A stretch of 64,000 bases of DNA from Palsa-883 sp035486355 (GCA_035486355.1 DATHNE010000261.1:1-64000), one strand, 5' to 3'. Counted from the first letter of the stretch, positions 51,017-60,541 are shown. Translations and numbers: made by a program. Notes: generated by a model from the sequence alone, not told the origin.

Positions 51017-52759
51017 TTATGCTCCTGCCTTCTTCGCGAGCGCGCTCTTGGGATTGAGATTGCCGATATTGCCACTCTCGCTGCCCGCCGCCGGGTCGAT
51101 CACCGCGTTGATCAGCGTCGGCCTGCCGGACTCCATGGCGGCATCGACAGCACGCTTCAGCTCGTCCGGCGTGGTCGCATTGACGCCGACGCCGCCAAAC
51201 CCCTCGATCATCTTGTCGTACCGCGAGCCCTTGACGAACATCGTCGTCGCCGGATCGTCACCGCCACCAAAATTCACCCCGTCGCCGCGATAAATGCCGT
51301 CGTTGTTGAACACCACGACACAGATCGGCAAGTTGTAGCGGCAGATCGTTTCGACCTCCATGCCGGAGAAGCCGAACGCACTGTCGCCCTCGACCGCGAG
51401 CACCGGCTTTCCGGTCTCGATTGCCGCGGCGATGGCAAAGCCCATGCCGATGCCCATTACACCCCATGTGCCGACATCCAGACGCTTGCGCGGCTGGTAC
51501 ATGTCGATCACACCGCGCGCTTGGTCGAGCGTGTTCGCGCCCTCATTCACCAGGATCGCATCCGGCCGTTCCTTGATCACGTCGCGCAGCACGCGCAGCG
51601 CCGAATGGTAGTCCATCGGGATCGAGTTCTTGCCGAGTCGCGTCGCCATCCGAGCGATATTGGTTTCCTTCTTCGACTGGATCGCCGCCGTCCATTCCCC
51701 CGGCGGTTGCTTCCAGTCATCCCCCATGCCGCGCAGCAGCGCCGCCACGCAGGAGCCGATATCGCCCACCAGCGGCGCCGCGATCTCGACATTGCTGTCC
51801 ATCTCGCGCGGCTCGATGTCAATCTGGATGAACTTCTTCGACCCCGGCGGCCCCCACTGCTTGCCCTTGCCGTGGCTGAGCAGCCAGTTGAGCCGCGCAC
51901 CAATCATCAGCACGACATCGCTCTCGGCCAGCACAGTCGACCGCGCGGCCGCGGCAGATTGCGGATGCGTGTCGGGCAGCAATCCCTTCGCCATGCTCAT
52001 CGGCGTGAAGGGAATGCCGCTCTTCTCGACGAAGGTACGGATGTCGGCGTCGGCCTGTGCATAGGCGGCGCCCTTGCCCAGGATGATCAGCGGACGCTTG
52101 GCGCCACGCAGTACGTCCAGCGCACGCTCGACAGCTTCGGGCGCCGGGATCTGTGCAGGCGCCGGGTCGATCACCTTCACCAGCGAGCGCCGCCCGGCCT
52201 CGGCCTCCATCACCTGGCCGAACAGCTTGGCCGGCAGGTCGAGATACACGCCACCAGGCCGACCCGACACCGCGGCGCGGATCGCGCGCGCGACGCCGAT
52301 GCCGATATCCGCGGCATGCAGCACGCGGTACGCCGCCTTGCACAGCGGCCTGGCAATGGCGAGCTGATCCATCTCCTCGTAGTCGCCCTGCTGCAGGTCG
52401 ACGACCTCGCGTTCCGACGACCCGCTGATCAGGATCATCGGAAAGCAGTTCGTCGTCGCATTGGCCAGCGCGACCAGCCCATTCAGGAAGCCCGGTGCCG
52501 AAACCGTCAGACATACGCCCGGAGACTTCGTCAGGAACCCCGCGATCGCCGCCGCATTGCCGGCATTCTGCTCGTGCCGGAAGGAGATCACCCGCATCCC
52601 CTCGGCCTGCGCCAGACGGCCCAGATCGGTGATCGGGATGCCGGGAACATTATAGATCGTTTTGATCCCGTTCAACTTCAGCGCGTCGATGACCAGATGG
52701 AACCCATCGGTCAGTTCGGCTGCGGATTCGCTGACACTCTGCTCAAGTACCGCGGACAT
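51017..52759 (-). CDS. oxc: Oxalyl-CoA decarboxylase
   Basis: A 580-residue thiamine-diphosphate enzyme. The ThDP-activating Glu is in ISFRHEQNAGNAAAIAGFLT, the ThDP/Mg motif is EGDSAFGFSGMEVETICRYN through VVVFNN, and YRGDGVNFGGGDDPATTMFV is typical of oxalyl-CoA decarboxylase. KFIQIDIEPREMDSNVEIAA marks the ADP-binding domain. It decarboxylates oxalyl-CoA to formyl-CoA. A very strong Shine-Dalgarno AAGGAGGAGG precedes the ATG at 52759. The gene is between the GntR regulator and frc on the same strand. Confidence 0.94.
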   Translation of the reverse strand: MSAVLEQSVSESAAELTDGFHLVIDALKLNGIKTIYNVPGIPITDLGRLAQAEGMRVISFRHEQNAGNAAAIAGFLTKSPGVCLTVSAPGFLNGLVALANATTNCFPMILISGSSEREVVDLQQGDYEEMDQLAIARPLCKAAYRVLHAADIGIGVARAIRAAVSGRPGGVYLDLPAKLFGQVMEAEAGRRSLVKVIDPAPAQIPAPEAVERALDVLRGAKRPLIILGKGAAYAQADADIRTFVEKSGIPFTPMSMAKGLLPDTHPQSAAAARSTVLAESDVVLMIGARLNWLLSHGKGKQWGPPGSKKFIQIDIEPREMDSNVEIAAPLVGDIGSCVAALLRGMGDDWKQPPGEWTAAIQSKKETNIARMATRLGKNSIPMDYHSALRVLRDVIKERPDAILVNEGANTLDQARGVIDMYQPRKRLDVGTWGVMGIGMGFAIAAAIETGKPVLAVEGDSAFGFSGMEVETICRYNLPICVVVFNNDGIYRGDGVNFGGGDDPATTMFVKGSRYDKMIEGFGGVGVNATTPDELKRAVDAAMESGRPTLINAVIDPAAGSESGNIGNLNPKSALAKKAGA

Positions 52760-52784
52760 GGTCCCTCCTCCTTATTGCCGGCGC

Positions 52785-53519
52785 TCAGGCAATACGCCGG
52801 CGTCGTTCCTCGGTGGCAGGTACATCGAGAAAATCGCCGTATTTCTCAACATGCGCCGCCAAGCCCATTGTGTGTTCGCGCACCAGACGTTCCGCGCGAT
52901 CCGCATCATGCGCCGCCAACGCCGCGATGATCGCGCGATGATCGGCGATCGACCGTTGCGCCCGATCCGCCTGCGTCATCGTCACCGCCCGCACCGCGCG
53001 CATATGGATGAACAGCGTCTCGATCAGGCTGGTCATCAGCGTCACGCCGCCGAGCCGGATGATCGCCTTGTGGAATTCCATATTGGCGCGAGAATATTCC
53101 GTCAGATGCGCCGCCGGCTCATCCTCGAATGCCTCGCCCAGCACGCGCAGCGCGGCAATATCCACCGCGGTCACCAGCGGCGCCGCCAGCCGTGCCGCAA
53201 TGCTCTCGATCGCCGCCCAGACGGTGATCATCTCGATCACCTCTTGCTTCGACTTCCGCACCACCACGATGCCGCGCCGCGGCACGGACCGCACAAATCC
53301 TTCCTGTTCCAGAATGGATAACGCCTCGCGGATGGGTGTGCGGCTGACCCCGAGCTCGTGCGACAACTGCCGCTCGTCCAGGCGGATCTCGCCCGGCTGG
53401 CCGTAAAGGTCCATCTCGGTGATCGCGCGTTTGATCGCTTCGCAGGCTTGCCTGCGCAGGCTGATACTCACTTCCAGCGGCTCGATCCGGAGCCGCGGAT
53501 GCGGCGCGATATTCTCCAC
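52785..53519 (-). CDS. GntR-family (FadR subfamily) transcriptional regulator of the oxalate operon
   Basis: A regulator of 244 residues from the GTG at 53519. The N-terminal winged helix-turn-helix is IRLDERQLSHELGVSRTPIR with EALSILEQEGFVRSVPRRGI. An all-helical FCD ligand-binding domain follows with EFHKAIIRLGG and DHRAIIAALAAHDADRAERL. GGGAGGA lies just upstream of that GTG, which is why I prefer it to the in-frame ATGs at 53543 and 53555. It sits 25 bases before oxc and may belong to the same transcript. By context it probably senses oxalate, oxalyl-CoA or a related acid, which is inference. Confidence 0.85.
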   Translation of the reverse strand: MENIAPHPRLRIEPLEVSISLRRQACEAIKRAITEMDLYGQPGEIRLDERQLSHELGVSRTPIREALSILEQEGFVRSVPRRGIVVVRKSKQEVIEMITVWAAIESIAARLAAPLVTAVDIAALRVLGEAFEDEPAAHLTEYSRANMEFHKAIIRLGGVTLMTSLIETLFIHMRAVRAVTMTQADRAQRSIADHRAIIAALAAHDADRAERLVREHTMGLAAHVEKYGDFLDVPATEERRRRIA

Positions 53520-53728
53520 CCGTTCCTCCCACGGTTCTGGCATGCCACATGCCACATACCAGCGAAGGCGGCAATACCCGCCAGTAGCCCCGCGCCGCCA
53601 TACCGCTCTCCCGCCGTGCAGGAGAGGTCGGCGAACACGGCGACGCCGGGGGAAAAGCTCTGTGCCACCCCGCGCCGCTAGCGACGCCCTTTCACCAGCG
53701 CTATCCTCCCCCCATCGGAGGATCTCCC

Positions 53729-54694
53729 ATGCCCCGCTTCAAGGACTACATTCCGCGCGGCGTCATCCCCGCCACCCTGCTCGCCCTGCACGACGACTTC
53801 AGCATCGACGAGCGCGGCACCCGCCGGCACCTGCGCGACGTCGGCGCCACGCGCGGCCTGTCCGCCATCACGGTGAACGGCCACGCCTCCGAGGTCCACG
53901 CCTGCACCTTCGAAGAACAGCAGCGCATCCTCGACCTCACGCTGGACGAAATCGGCGACAAGCTGCCGGTGATCAGCGGCGTCTGGGCCGACGGCAGCCA
54001 CAGCGCCGCCCGCATCGCGCGCACGGCCGAGGCCCACGGCGCCTCCGCGTTGCTGGTCTTCCCCTCCCAGGTCTTCAGCATGGGTGGCCAGCTCCGTCCC
54101 GAGATGGCCATCGCCCACCTCTCCACCATCGCATCCGCCACCGACCTGCCGCTGATCGTGTTCGCGTATGCGGAACGTTCCACTCTCAGCTACCCGCTCG
54201 ACACACTCGTGCGCATGGCCGAGGCCGTGCCGACCATCCGCGCCATCAAGGATTGGAGCAATGATGCGATGCTGCACGAGCGGCAGATCCGCACGCTGCA
54301 ATCCCTGCCCCGCCCGGTGAACGTGTTGACCACGCACAGCGCTTGGCTGATGAGTTCGCTGGTGCTGGGCTGCAACGGCTTGCTGTCGGGTTCCGGCAGT
54401 GTGATCCCCGACCTGCAAGCGGCTTTGTGGCAGGCGGTGCAGGCCAACGACCTGGCCACTGCGCGCGCGATCAACGATCGTATCTACCCGCTCGCCCAGG
54501 CCTTCTACACCGCGCCCGCGCTCGACATGCACAACCGCATGAAGCAATGCCTGGTCCTGCTCGGCCGCATGGAGCGTGCCGTGGTGCGACCGCCCCTGGT
54601 GCGGATCACCGACGCCGAACGCGAAAGCCTGCGCACGGCCCTGCGCGACGCCGGCATCGGAGAGACTGGCGCGCAAGGGCTGGCGGCTGCCTGA
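53729..54694 (+). CDS. Dihydrodipicolinate synthase (DapA) family lyase
   Basis: A 321-residue TIM-barrel protein of the DapA/N-acetylneuraminate lyase family. The Schiff-base Lys174 is in PTIRAIKDWSND, with the Tyr in LIVFAYAERST. The family start PRGVIPATLLALHDDFSIDE is present, but the AITVNGHASEVH segment differs from true DapA (GTTGE). This suggests another aldol or decarboxylation reaction on a keto acid rather than lysine biosynthesis. GGAGGA precedes the ATG at 53729. The 5' end of a broken amidohydrolase gene follows at its stop, so the pair were once a pathway unit. Confidence 0.82.
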   Translation: MPRFKDYIPRGVIPATLLALHDDFSIDERGTRRHLRDVGATRGLSAITVNGHASEVHACTFEEQQRILDLTLDEIGDKLPVISGVWADGSHSAARIARTAEAHGASALLVFPSQVFSMGGQLRPEMAIAHLSTIASATDLPLIVFAYAERSTLSYPLDTLVRMAEAVPTIRAIKDWSNDAMLHERQIRTLQSLPRPVNVLTTHSAWLMSSLVLGCNGLLSGSGSVIPDLQAALWQAVQANDLATARAINDRIYPLAQAFYTAPALDMHNRMKQCLVLLGRMERAVVRPPLVRITDAERESLRTALRDAGIGETGAQGLAAA

Positions 54695-55537
54695 CCGCCC
54701 CGCGCGTCATCGACATCCACGTCGCGCCGCCACGCCTGCTCGATGCCATGCGGCGCGGCAACCTCGCCGCAACCGTGGAGGCTGATGTACTGGGCGCCGC
54801 CTGACACCGGCGTTGCCATTGCGCAGGCCACCAACGACGGCATGGCGGAACGCGCAGGGGCCTACCCCGACCACTTCCTGCCGCTCGCGACGCTGCCGAT
54901 GCAGGCCCCTGATCGGGCCACGTGCGAGCGGGAACGCGCGATCGGGCTTGGCCTGCGTGGCACCGGCCTTTGCACCCATGTCAATGGCACTGACCTCGAC
55001 GACCCTCGTTTCGTATCCGTCCTCACTTGCGCCGAGCGCCTCGACGTCCGGGTATTCCGGCATCCGCAGAACGCCGGCGATCTCATCCGGCTGCGGGACT
55101 ATCACCTTTGGAACCTGATCGGCCGATCGATGGAAACCGCCACGGCCGCCGCACGGCTGATCCTCAGTGGTGTATTCGTGCGTCATCCGAACCTGAAAAT
55201 CGTGCTGGCGCACGGTGGCGGCTTCCTGCCCTATCAGCTCGGCCGCCGCGATCACGGCTATCGCGTCGGCCCCGCCTTGTGCGAACACCTGCCGCACCCA
55301 CCCAGCTGCTATCTCGCCAACATCACGTGCGACGCACGGGTCCACGATACCACTGCGCTGCGCTTCCTGCTCGACTGCGTCGGCGCGGACCATGTGGTGC
55401 TCGGCAGCGATGACCCGTTCGACATGGGACAAGCGGACCCGGCCGATCCGATTCGCGCACCGGGCCTGCCACGTGCGCAGAAAGCCGCCATCCTCGGCGG
55501 CACGCTCGAACGCTTGTCGCGGCTTACGCCGCGCTGA
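54691..55537 (+). pseudogene. Broken amidohydrolase (ACMSD-like) gene
   Basis: A frame at the DapA-like stop reads TAPRVIDIHVAPPRLLDAMR then GNLAATVEADVLGAA before a stop. It has the metal-site start IDIH but no second His, and its initiation codon is now CTG (54691). A different frame from about 54783 carries the rest: YWAPPDTGVAIAQATNDGMA, VRHPNLKIVLAHGGGFLPYQ, HVVLGSDDPFDMGQADPADP. The usual region between them appears deleted. The family includes aminocarboxymuconate-semialdehyde decarboxylases and related enzymes. An N-truncated protein from an internal ATG (54743 or 54785) could be made, but it would lack the first metal ligands. Confidence 0.75.
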
Positions 55538-56078
55538 CCATTCCCGCGATAATGTCAGCGAGTTGCGCCAGGCCGCGGCTCATCGCGTCCACCAGCCCAG
55601 GGGTCCCAGCCGTGGTCGGTGACACCGTCAACCGCACATTGCGCGCCACCGGGCTGCGCCCGCGCACCTCCACCTGGGCAATCAGCAGAACGGCTCCCGT
55701 GGCATCGGCGTCCATCCGTTGGATGTTGACCGCCACCGTCACCACCGCATTCGCGCCGATCGCGCCGTTCTCAGGAAACACCGTGCTGCCAGGCAGACGC
55801 TGCGTCAGTTCCTGCACCAACACCCGGCTGATCATCGTATCAAGTGGTTCGCCCCACCACTCGTTGGTCAGCACATCAAGCCGATACGACTCCGATGACA
55901 GAACGATCTGCGAGCGTTCCAGATACCGCGCGAGACCAATCCCGCGCAGCTCCACCATACGCGACCCGCCCCCCTCCACCGCACCTGGCAGCGGCGCCAG
56001 CACATAAAGCGCCGGGTCAGGTGAGGTGCAGCCAGCCGGGACGGCGGCCAGCAGCAGCAGCATGTCACGACGCCTCAT
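55524..56078 (-). CDS. pqiC: PqiC-type outer-membrane lipoprotein
   Basis: A 184-residue protein of the ABC-type transport auxiliary lipoprotein (DUF330) family. The lipoprotein signal is MLLLLAAVPAGC, with acylated Cys in PAGCTSPDP. The mature part has LAPLPGAVEGGGSRMVELRG, IGLARYLERSQIVLSSESYR and EWWGEPLDTMISRVLVQELT. PqiC anchors the PqiB tunnel at the outer membrane. The start at ATG 56078 has CAGGAG at proper spacing, with a GTG at 56081 as alternative. It follows pqiB directly, and its 3' end overlaps the broken amidohydrolase gene by 14 bases (convergent). Confidence 0.88.
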   Translation of the reverse strand: MRRRDMLLLLAAVPAGCTSPDPALYVLAPLPGAVEGGGSRMVELRGIGLARYLERSQIVLSSESYRLDVLTNEWWGEPLDTMISRVLVQELTQRLPGSTVFPENGAIGANAVVTVAVNIQRMDADATGAVLLIAQVEVRGRSPVARNVRLTVSPTTAGTPGLVDAMSRGLAQLADIIAGMVSAA

Positions 56079-56082
56079 CACG

Positions 56083-57774
56083 CTACTCCTGTCCCGCGCC
56101 AGTGCGGCCGCGGATCAACGCCTCCGGATGCCGCGCCAGCAGATCCGCCAGCACGCGTACCGACCGCGCGGTATCGGTCAACTGCAGCATCAATTGATCG
56201 GTGTCGCGGTTGAACTTCGAATCACCGCCATAGCCGCTATCCACGGAACTCAACACCTTGTTCACGCGCCGTACCGCGTCATCCAACCCCGAGGCCAGTT
56301 GTGGCAGACGTTGCATGACCGGCCCGATACCAGTACTCATCTGCTGCACCAGGTCCTGCACGCTCACCAACGTGGTCTGCAAGGTCGCAATGGCCTGACG
56401 AAGCTTTGCATCGTTGGCGATCGCGGCGGTGCCGCGCAGTGTCTCGTTCAGATTCTGGCCGATCTGGTCGAACGGCATGGCTTGCAGCTTCGCGAGAATC
56501 GCGCCCGCCGACTGCGCCAGATCGGCGAAGCCCGCCGATGACGTGGTCGGCAGCACGAAGACATCGCCGTCTATCCGCAGCTCCGCCGGTGGGGCATCAG
56601 GCTGCACGTCCAACGCCACTTCCTTCTGCCCGGTCAGCAGATTACTGCTCGCCAGGCTCGCACGAAGGCCGCGTTGCACCAATCCACGCACCAGGATCGG
56701 CATCGGAACGTGGGTGTTCTCCAGAAGCTGCGAAATCCGCTCCGGTTCGACATCGAAGCGCACCGCGACGACAACGCGATCCACCGTCTTGTCATAACGC
56801 AGCTCGACACTCTGCACATCGCCGACATGCAGCCCATGTAGGGTCACGGCCGCACCGGAAGTAAGCCCGGCGGCAGACCCATCGAAATTGGCCAGGAATC
56901 GGACATGTTGGGTAAACGCCGCGTGGTCCGCATCCTCCTGACTGGCATACAGAGGGAACTCGTGACTATCCCCGCTCTCTGGCGTGGCCCGTGCCTCGGG
57001 GGAGGTCTCGAACGCGATGCCACCCAGAATCAGCGCGCGGAGCGACTCAAGCTGTAACTGCAGACCTTTGGGACCGAGACTCACCGACGCTCCCGATGCA
57101 TTCCAGAAGCGGGTACCGTCGTGCACATACTTGTCGAACGGCGCCCGGACGAAGGCATGGATGGTGACACTGTCGGCCATGTCACCAATATCCCAGCCCA
57201 GCACCTCCCCCACCGTGAAGTCACGATAGAAGATCGGCGAACCCAGGCTGATCGAACCAATGCGGGTTGCGTGCAACAGGAAATTATGACCCGGCACATC
57301 CGATTGCAGGACAGGCGGATCTTCAAGACCGGCGAAGTCATGCTTCGGCTCGCCTCCCGGAGCCCCTGGCAGCAGCTCGATATACGCGCCAGACAGTAAT
57401 GTTTCGAGGCCGGAGATCGATCCGGCAAAGAAACGCGGCTTCACCACCCAGAACCGTGTCCGATCCGTCAGCAACGGCTCCGCTTCACGCGTCATCCGTA
57501 AGGTCACGATAACCCGTTGCAAATCGGGACTGAGCGCCACCTTCTCGACCAGCCCCATGTCGACATCCTTGTGCCGCACATGCGATTGGCCGGCTTGCAA
57601 TCCCTCGGCGCTCTGGAAGGAAATGGTGATCAGCGGCCCACGCTTGGACAGCGTGTCCCAGGCCAACCAACCGCCGATCAGCGCGGTAACCAGTGGCAGC
57701 AGCCAGATCCAGGACCACCAGATGCCGCGGGTGCGAATGACAGCGTGTGGTACCGGTGGCGGCGTGTCGCTCAA
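56083..57774 (-). CDS. pqiB: PqiB-type MCE protein (lipid-transport tunnel)
   Basis: A 563-residue protein with an N-terminal TM (IWWSWIWLLPLVTALIGGWL) and three MCE domains in series: ITISFQSAEGLQAGQSHVRH with KDVDMGLV; GSPIFYRDFTVGEVLGWDIG; and GLTSGAAVTLHGLHVGDVQS. A long C-terminal helical needle follows (SSAGFADLAQSAGAILAKLQ onward). E. coli PqiB has the same three-MCE layout and forms a syringe-like hexamer across the periplasm that moves lipids. The start is TTG 57774 overlapping the stop of pqiA (TTGA); longer frames lack the family N-terminus. Together with pqiA and pqiC it completes the Pqi system. Confidence 0.9.
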   Translation of the reverse strand: MSDTPPPVPHAVIRTRGIWWSWIWLLPLVTALIGGWLAWDTLSKRGPLITISFQSAEGLQAGQSHVRHKDVDMGLVEKVALSPDLQRVIVTLRMTREAEPLLTDRTRFWVVKPRFFAGSISGLETLLSGAYIELLPGAPGGEPKHDFAGLEDPPVLQSDVPGHNFLLHATRIGSISLGSPIFYRDFTVGEVLGWDIGDMADSVTIHAFVRAPFDKYVHDGTRFWNASGASVSLGPKGLQLQLESLRALILGGIAFETSPEARATPESGDSHEFPLYASQEDADHAAFTQHVRFLANFDGSAAGLTSGAAVTLHGLHVGDVQSVELRYDKTVDRVVVAVRFDVEPERISQLLENTHVPMPILVRGLVQRGLRASLASSNLLTGQKEVALDVQPDAPPAELRIDGDVFVLPTTSSAGFADLAQSAGAILAKLQAMPFDQIGQNLNETLRGTAAIANDAKLRQAIATLQTTLVSVQDLVQQMSTGIGPVMQRLPQLASGLDDAVRRVNKVLSSVDSGYGGDSKFNRDTDQLMLQLTDTARSVRVLADLLARHPEALIRGRTGAGQE

Positions 57775-59027
57775 GCGGCGGCATCCCACATCAGGCGTGG
57801 ATCGAAACTCCCGGCCGCGAACATCGTCAGGATCACCACCCCGGCAAACGCGATGGCGCCTGCCCCCGGATTGATTGCCACAAGTCCACCGAACTGCACC
57901 AGTGCCACCAGGATGGACACCATGAACACGTCGATCATCGACCAGCGGCCGACCCCCTCGACGATCCGATACAACAGGGTACGGTCGCGCAGCCGCCGCG
58001 TGCTGCGGCGCTGCGTCAGCACCAGCAACAGCACCATGCAGATGATCTTCAGTACCGGCACCGCGACCGAGGCAACAAACACCAGCAGCGCCAGCGGCCA
58101 CATCCCGCCGTCAATCAGCTCACGCACGCCACCCAGGATTGTGCTGGGCGCGCTGGCACCGAGCTGGGTGATATTGAGCACGGGATAGACGTTTGCGGGC
58201 ACATACAGCGCCAACGCTGCAAACAGAAAGGCCCAGGTATGGTTGATACTGTTGGGATGGCGCGCATGCAGTGCGCTGCCGCAACGCGGGCAATGCGCAT
58301 GGGCCGCGTCGGGTACACGGCTCAACTGGCCACAGGTATGGCAGCCAACCACGCCCTTCCCCGCAACGGCCGCCGCAGTCGCCGACACCGCGCCGTCGTC
58401 CAGCGGAACATGCCGCCGGTCCATCGCTTCCCATACCACCTGCCGGTCCAGCACGAAGTCCCCGGCCACCATCACCAGCAACAGCCCGGCAAGGGCATAT
58501 AGCGCGGTGCCGACCTCGATCTGCACCAGCGCCGCCAATTTCACACACGCAACGAAGACACCCAGCAGGTAGACCTCGATCATCGACCACGGCGTCAGCC
58601 GCGCCGACCACGCGAAGGCGGAGCGCAACACGCGCGGTGGATGTGGCAGGTGCAGTCCCAGAAGCACCACCGTCGTGCAGAGCAGCTTCACCAGCGGCGC
58701 GCCAAACGTTGCGAACAGCACCAGCAACGCCAGCTCCCACATGCCGTTCTGCTCCAGCCCTTCCGGGCCGGAAAACAGGTCGGCCACCCGCGCCTGGCCG
58801 GAGCTGGACACCGACAGCAAGGTCGCCGACGTGGCAATCCCGAACAGCACCAGCGCGGTGAGATTGAACGCCAGCGCCTTCCCGATGCTGTCACGCCGCG
58901 TGCGGCGCAGCGTCGCGTGACAGCGCACGCATTGCACGACCGCGCCAGGCGTCAGCGCGGGCAGATACTGAATCTGCCCGCAATCTCGACATTCGCGCAG
59001 GCTGGCCGGGAGCGGAACGTCACTCAC
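57771..59027 (-). CDS. pqiA: PqiA-type inner-membrane protein
   Basis: A 418-residue inner-membrane protein with two tandem PqiA modules. Each is a CxxC...CxxC zinc ribbon followed by four TM helices. The first ribbon is CRDCGQIQYLPALTPGAVVQ with CVRC, the second CHTCGQLSRVPDAAHAHC with PRC. LTPWSMIEVYLLGVFVACVK and VGRWSMIDVFMVSILVALVQ show the repeated MI[ED]V motif. It serves as the membrane base of the PqiB conduit. The start is GTG 59027 overlapping the TGA of the Fe-ADH gene (GTGA), so it is translationally coupled to that gene. Confidence 0.9.
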   Translation of the reverse strand: MSDVPLPASLRECRDCGQIQYLPALTPGAVVQCVRCHATLRRTRRDSIGKALAFNLTALVLFGIATSATLLSVSSSGQARVADLFSGPEGLEQNGMWELALLVLFATFGAPLVKLLCTTVVLLGLHLPHPPRVLRSAFAWSARLTPWSMIEVYLLGVFVACVKLAALVQIEVGTALYALAGLLLVMVAGDFVLDRQVVWEAMDRRHVPLDDGAVSATAAAVAGKGVVGCHTCGQLSRVPDAAHAHCPRCGSALHARHPNSINHTWAFLFAALALYVPANVYPVLNITQLGASAPSTILGGVRELIDGGMWPLALLVFVASVAVPVLKIICMVLLLVLTQRRSTRRLRDRTLLYRIVEGVGRWSMIDVFMVSILVALVQFGGLVAINPGAGAIAFAGVVILTMFAAGSFDPRLMWDAAA

Positions 59028-60211
59028 GCGTTACGCGCCGCGCCGCGCCACACCTCGCGATACAGCACGATGATCTCCGCCTTGTCGGGCACCCGCGGAT
59101 TGTTGTTCGGACTGCCCGACGCCAGTGCCTGTTCCGCCATCAGATCAAGCTTGCCATTCCAAACCGCTTCATCAATGCCATACTCCGGCGGGCTCGGTAC
59201 CGACAGCTCCTTGTTCAGCCTCTCCAGCCCCGCGACCAGCTTGGCGCACGCCGTCGCATCCACATCCGTCGGCGCCGCCACGCCGATCCGCCGCGCCGCC
59301 TCGCCATACCGTGCCGGCGCCGCGGCGACCGAAAACCGCGTGATCGCCGGCAGCAGCATCGCGTTCGACAGCCCATGCGGCACATGGAAATGGGCGCCGA
59401 TCGGCCGCGACATGCCATGCACCAGCGCGACCGAGGCATTGGTGAACGCCAGCCCCGCCTGCGTCGCCCCCAGCATCATGCCCTCACGCGCCGCGGCGTT
59501 GCCGGGTTCGTGATACGCGGTGCGCAGATGCGTGCCGATCAGCACCAGCGCCGAAACCGCGAACGCATCGGAAAACGGATTGGCCCGACGCGAGACATAC
59601 GCCTCCAGCGCATGCGTCAGACTATCCACCCCGGTATCCGCCGTCGTCCGTTGCGGGACGGAATATGTCAGCTCGTAATCCACGATCGCGGCCAGCGGCA
59701 GCGCGCCCAAGCCGTTGATCAGCATCTTCTCATCGCGCTCGGTATCGGTGATCACGGTGAAGCGCGTGCACTCGCTGCCTGTTCCCGCCGTCGTGGGAAT
59801 GGCAATCACCGGCCATTTCGCGTGATCCGCCGCAACCGGCACCTTGTAATCGCGCATCCGCCCGCCGCCGGTCGCCAGGATCGCCATCGCCTTCGCGGTA
59901 TCGATCGGTGACCCACCGCCAAAACCGATCAGGCAATCATAATCGCCAGCCTTCAGCGCCGTCACCCCGGCCTCGATCACCGTATCCACCGGTTCCGGCA
60001 CCGTATCGCTGAACACGCCCGCAGCAATGCCCGCCGCCTGCAACGGCTCCAGGCAGCGATTGATCAGCCCCGACGCCACCATGAACGGATCGCTGACCAC
60101 CAGCGGGCGCGACAGGCCGAACTTGGCCAGCACCTCGGCGACCTGCCGAACCGCGCCGCCCGCCACCAATGTCAGGCGCGGCGCCGCGATATTTGCGCTC
60201 ACAGTTGTCAT
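59024..60211 (-). CDS. Iron-containing alcohol dehydrogenase
   Basis: A 395-residue group III dehydrogenase. The NAD-binding motif GFGGGSPIDTAKAMAILA and PTTAGTGSECTRFTVITD are clear. The metal-binding residues lie in IVDYELTYSVPQRTTADTGV, DSLTHALEAYVSRRAN and VALVHGMSRPIGAHFHVPHG. These enzymes interconvert alcohols and aldehydes (lactaldehyde, 1,3-propanediol, methanol and others), and the substrate cannot be told. AGGGGA precedes the ATG. It overlaps the GTG start of pqiA, an unexpected partner, so it may be co-transcribed with the envelope system. Its upstream neighbour is csoR on the same strand. Confidence 0.9.
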   Translation of the reverse strand: MTTVSANIAAPRLTLVAGGAVRQVAEVLAKFGLSRPLVVSDPFMVASGLINRCLEPLQAAGIAAGVFSDTVPEPVDTVIEAGVTALKAGDYDCLIGFGGGSPIDTAKAMAILATGGGRMRDYKVPVAADHAKWPVIAIPTTAGTGSECTRFTVITDTERDEKMLINGLGALPLAAIVDYELTYSVPQRTTADTGVDSLTHALEAYVSRRANPFSDAFAVSALVLIGTHLRTAYHEPGNAAAREGMMLGATQAGLAFTNASVALVHGMSRPIGAHFHVPHGLSNAMLLPAITRFSVAAAPARYGEAARRIGVAAPTDVDATACAKLVAGLERLNKELSVPSPPEYGIDEAVWNGKLDLMAEQALASGSPNNNPRVPDKAEIIVLYREVWRGAARNA

Positions 60212-60255
60212 GCGGTTCCCCTGGGCGATGCGGCGGCGACCCTAACGCGGAACCA

Positions 60256-60531
60256 CTACCGCGTCATGCGCCCGATCGTCTCGACCAGCTCCTCCACCTT
60301 GTACCGCTGCGCGACCGGATCGCCTGAGGCAAACGCGCCGGCCACGCAATGTGACACATGATCCTGCAGGATCTGCGCCTCCACCTTGTGCAGCGCGGCA
60401 CGCACCGCGGCGATCTGCGTCAGCGTATCGACGCAATAGCGGTCGTCTTCCACCATTCGGACCAAGCCACGCACCTGACCTTCTATACGCCGCAGCCGGG
60501 CCACCACAGTTTGTCGCGTCGTGTCGTTCAT
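60256..60531 (-). CDS. csoR: Copper-sensing CsoR-family repressor
   Basis: A 91-residue helical repressor of the CsoR/RcnR (DUF156) family: ARLRRIEGQVRGLVRMVEDD at the start, with Cys33 (DRYCVDTLTQ), His58 (QDHVSH) and Cys62 in the C-H-C pattern that binds Cu(I) in Mycobacterium CsoR (same spacing). This supports copper rather than nickel sensing. It diverges from copA, and a perfect palindrome lies in the 68-base interval. It should repress copA, and perhaps itself, until copper releases it. Confidence 0.9.
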   Translation of the reverse strand: MNDTTRQTVVARLRRIEGQVRGLVRMVEDDRYCVDTLTQIAAVRAALHKVEAQILQDHVSHCVAGAFASGDPVAQRYKVEELVETIGRMTR

Positions 60532-60541
60532 GGCTTGATAC

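Noticed and set aside
51521..52930. A 469-codon plus-strand open frame opposite oxc
   Set aside because: It is antisense to a well supported decarboxylase. Composition is compositional noise.
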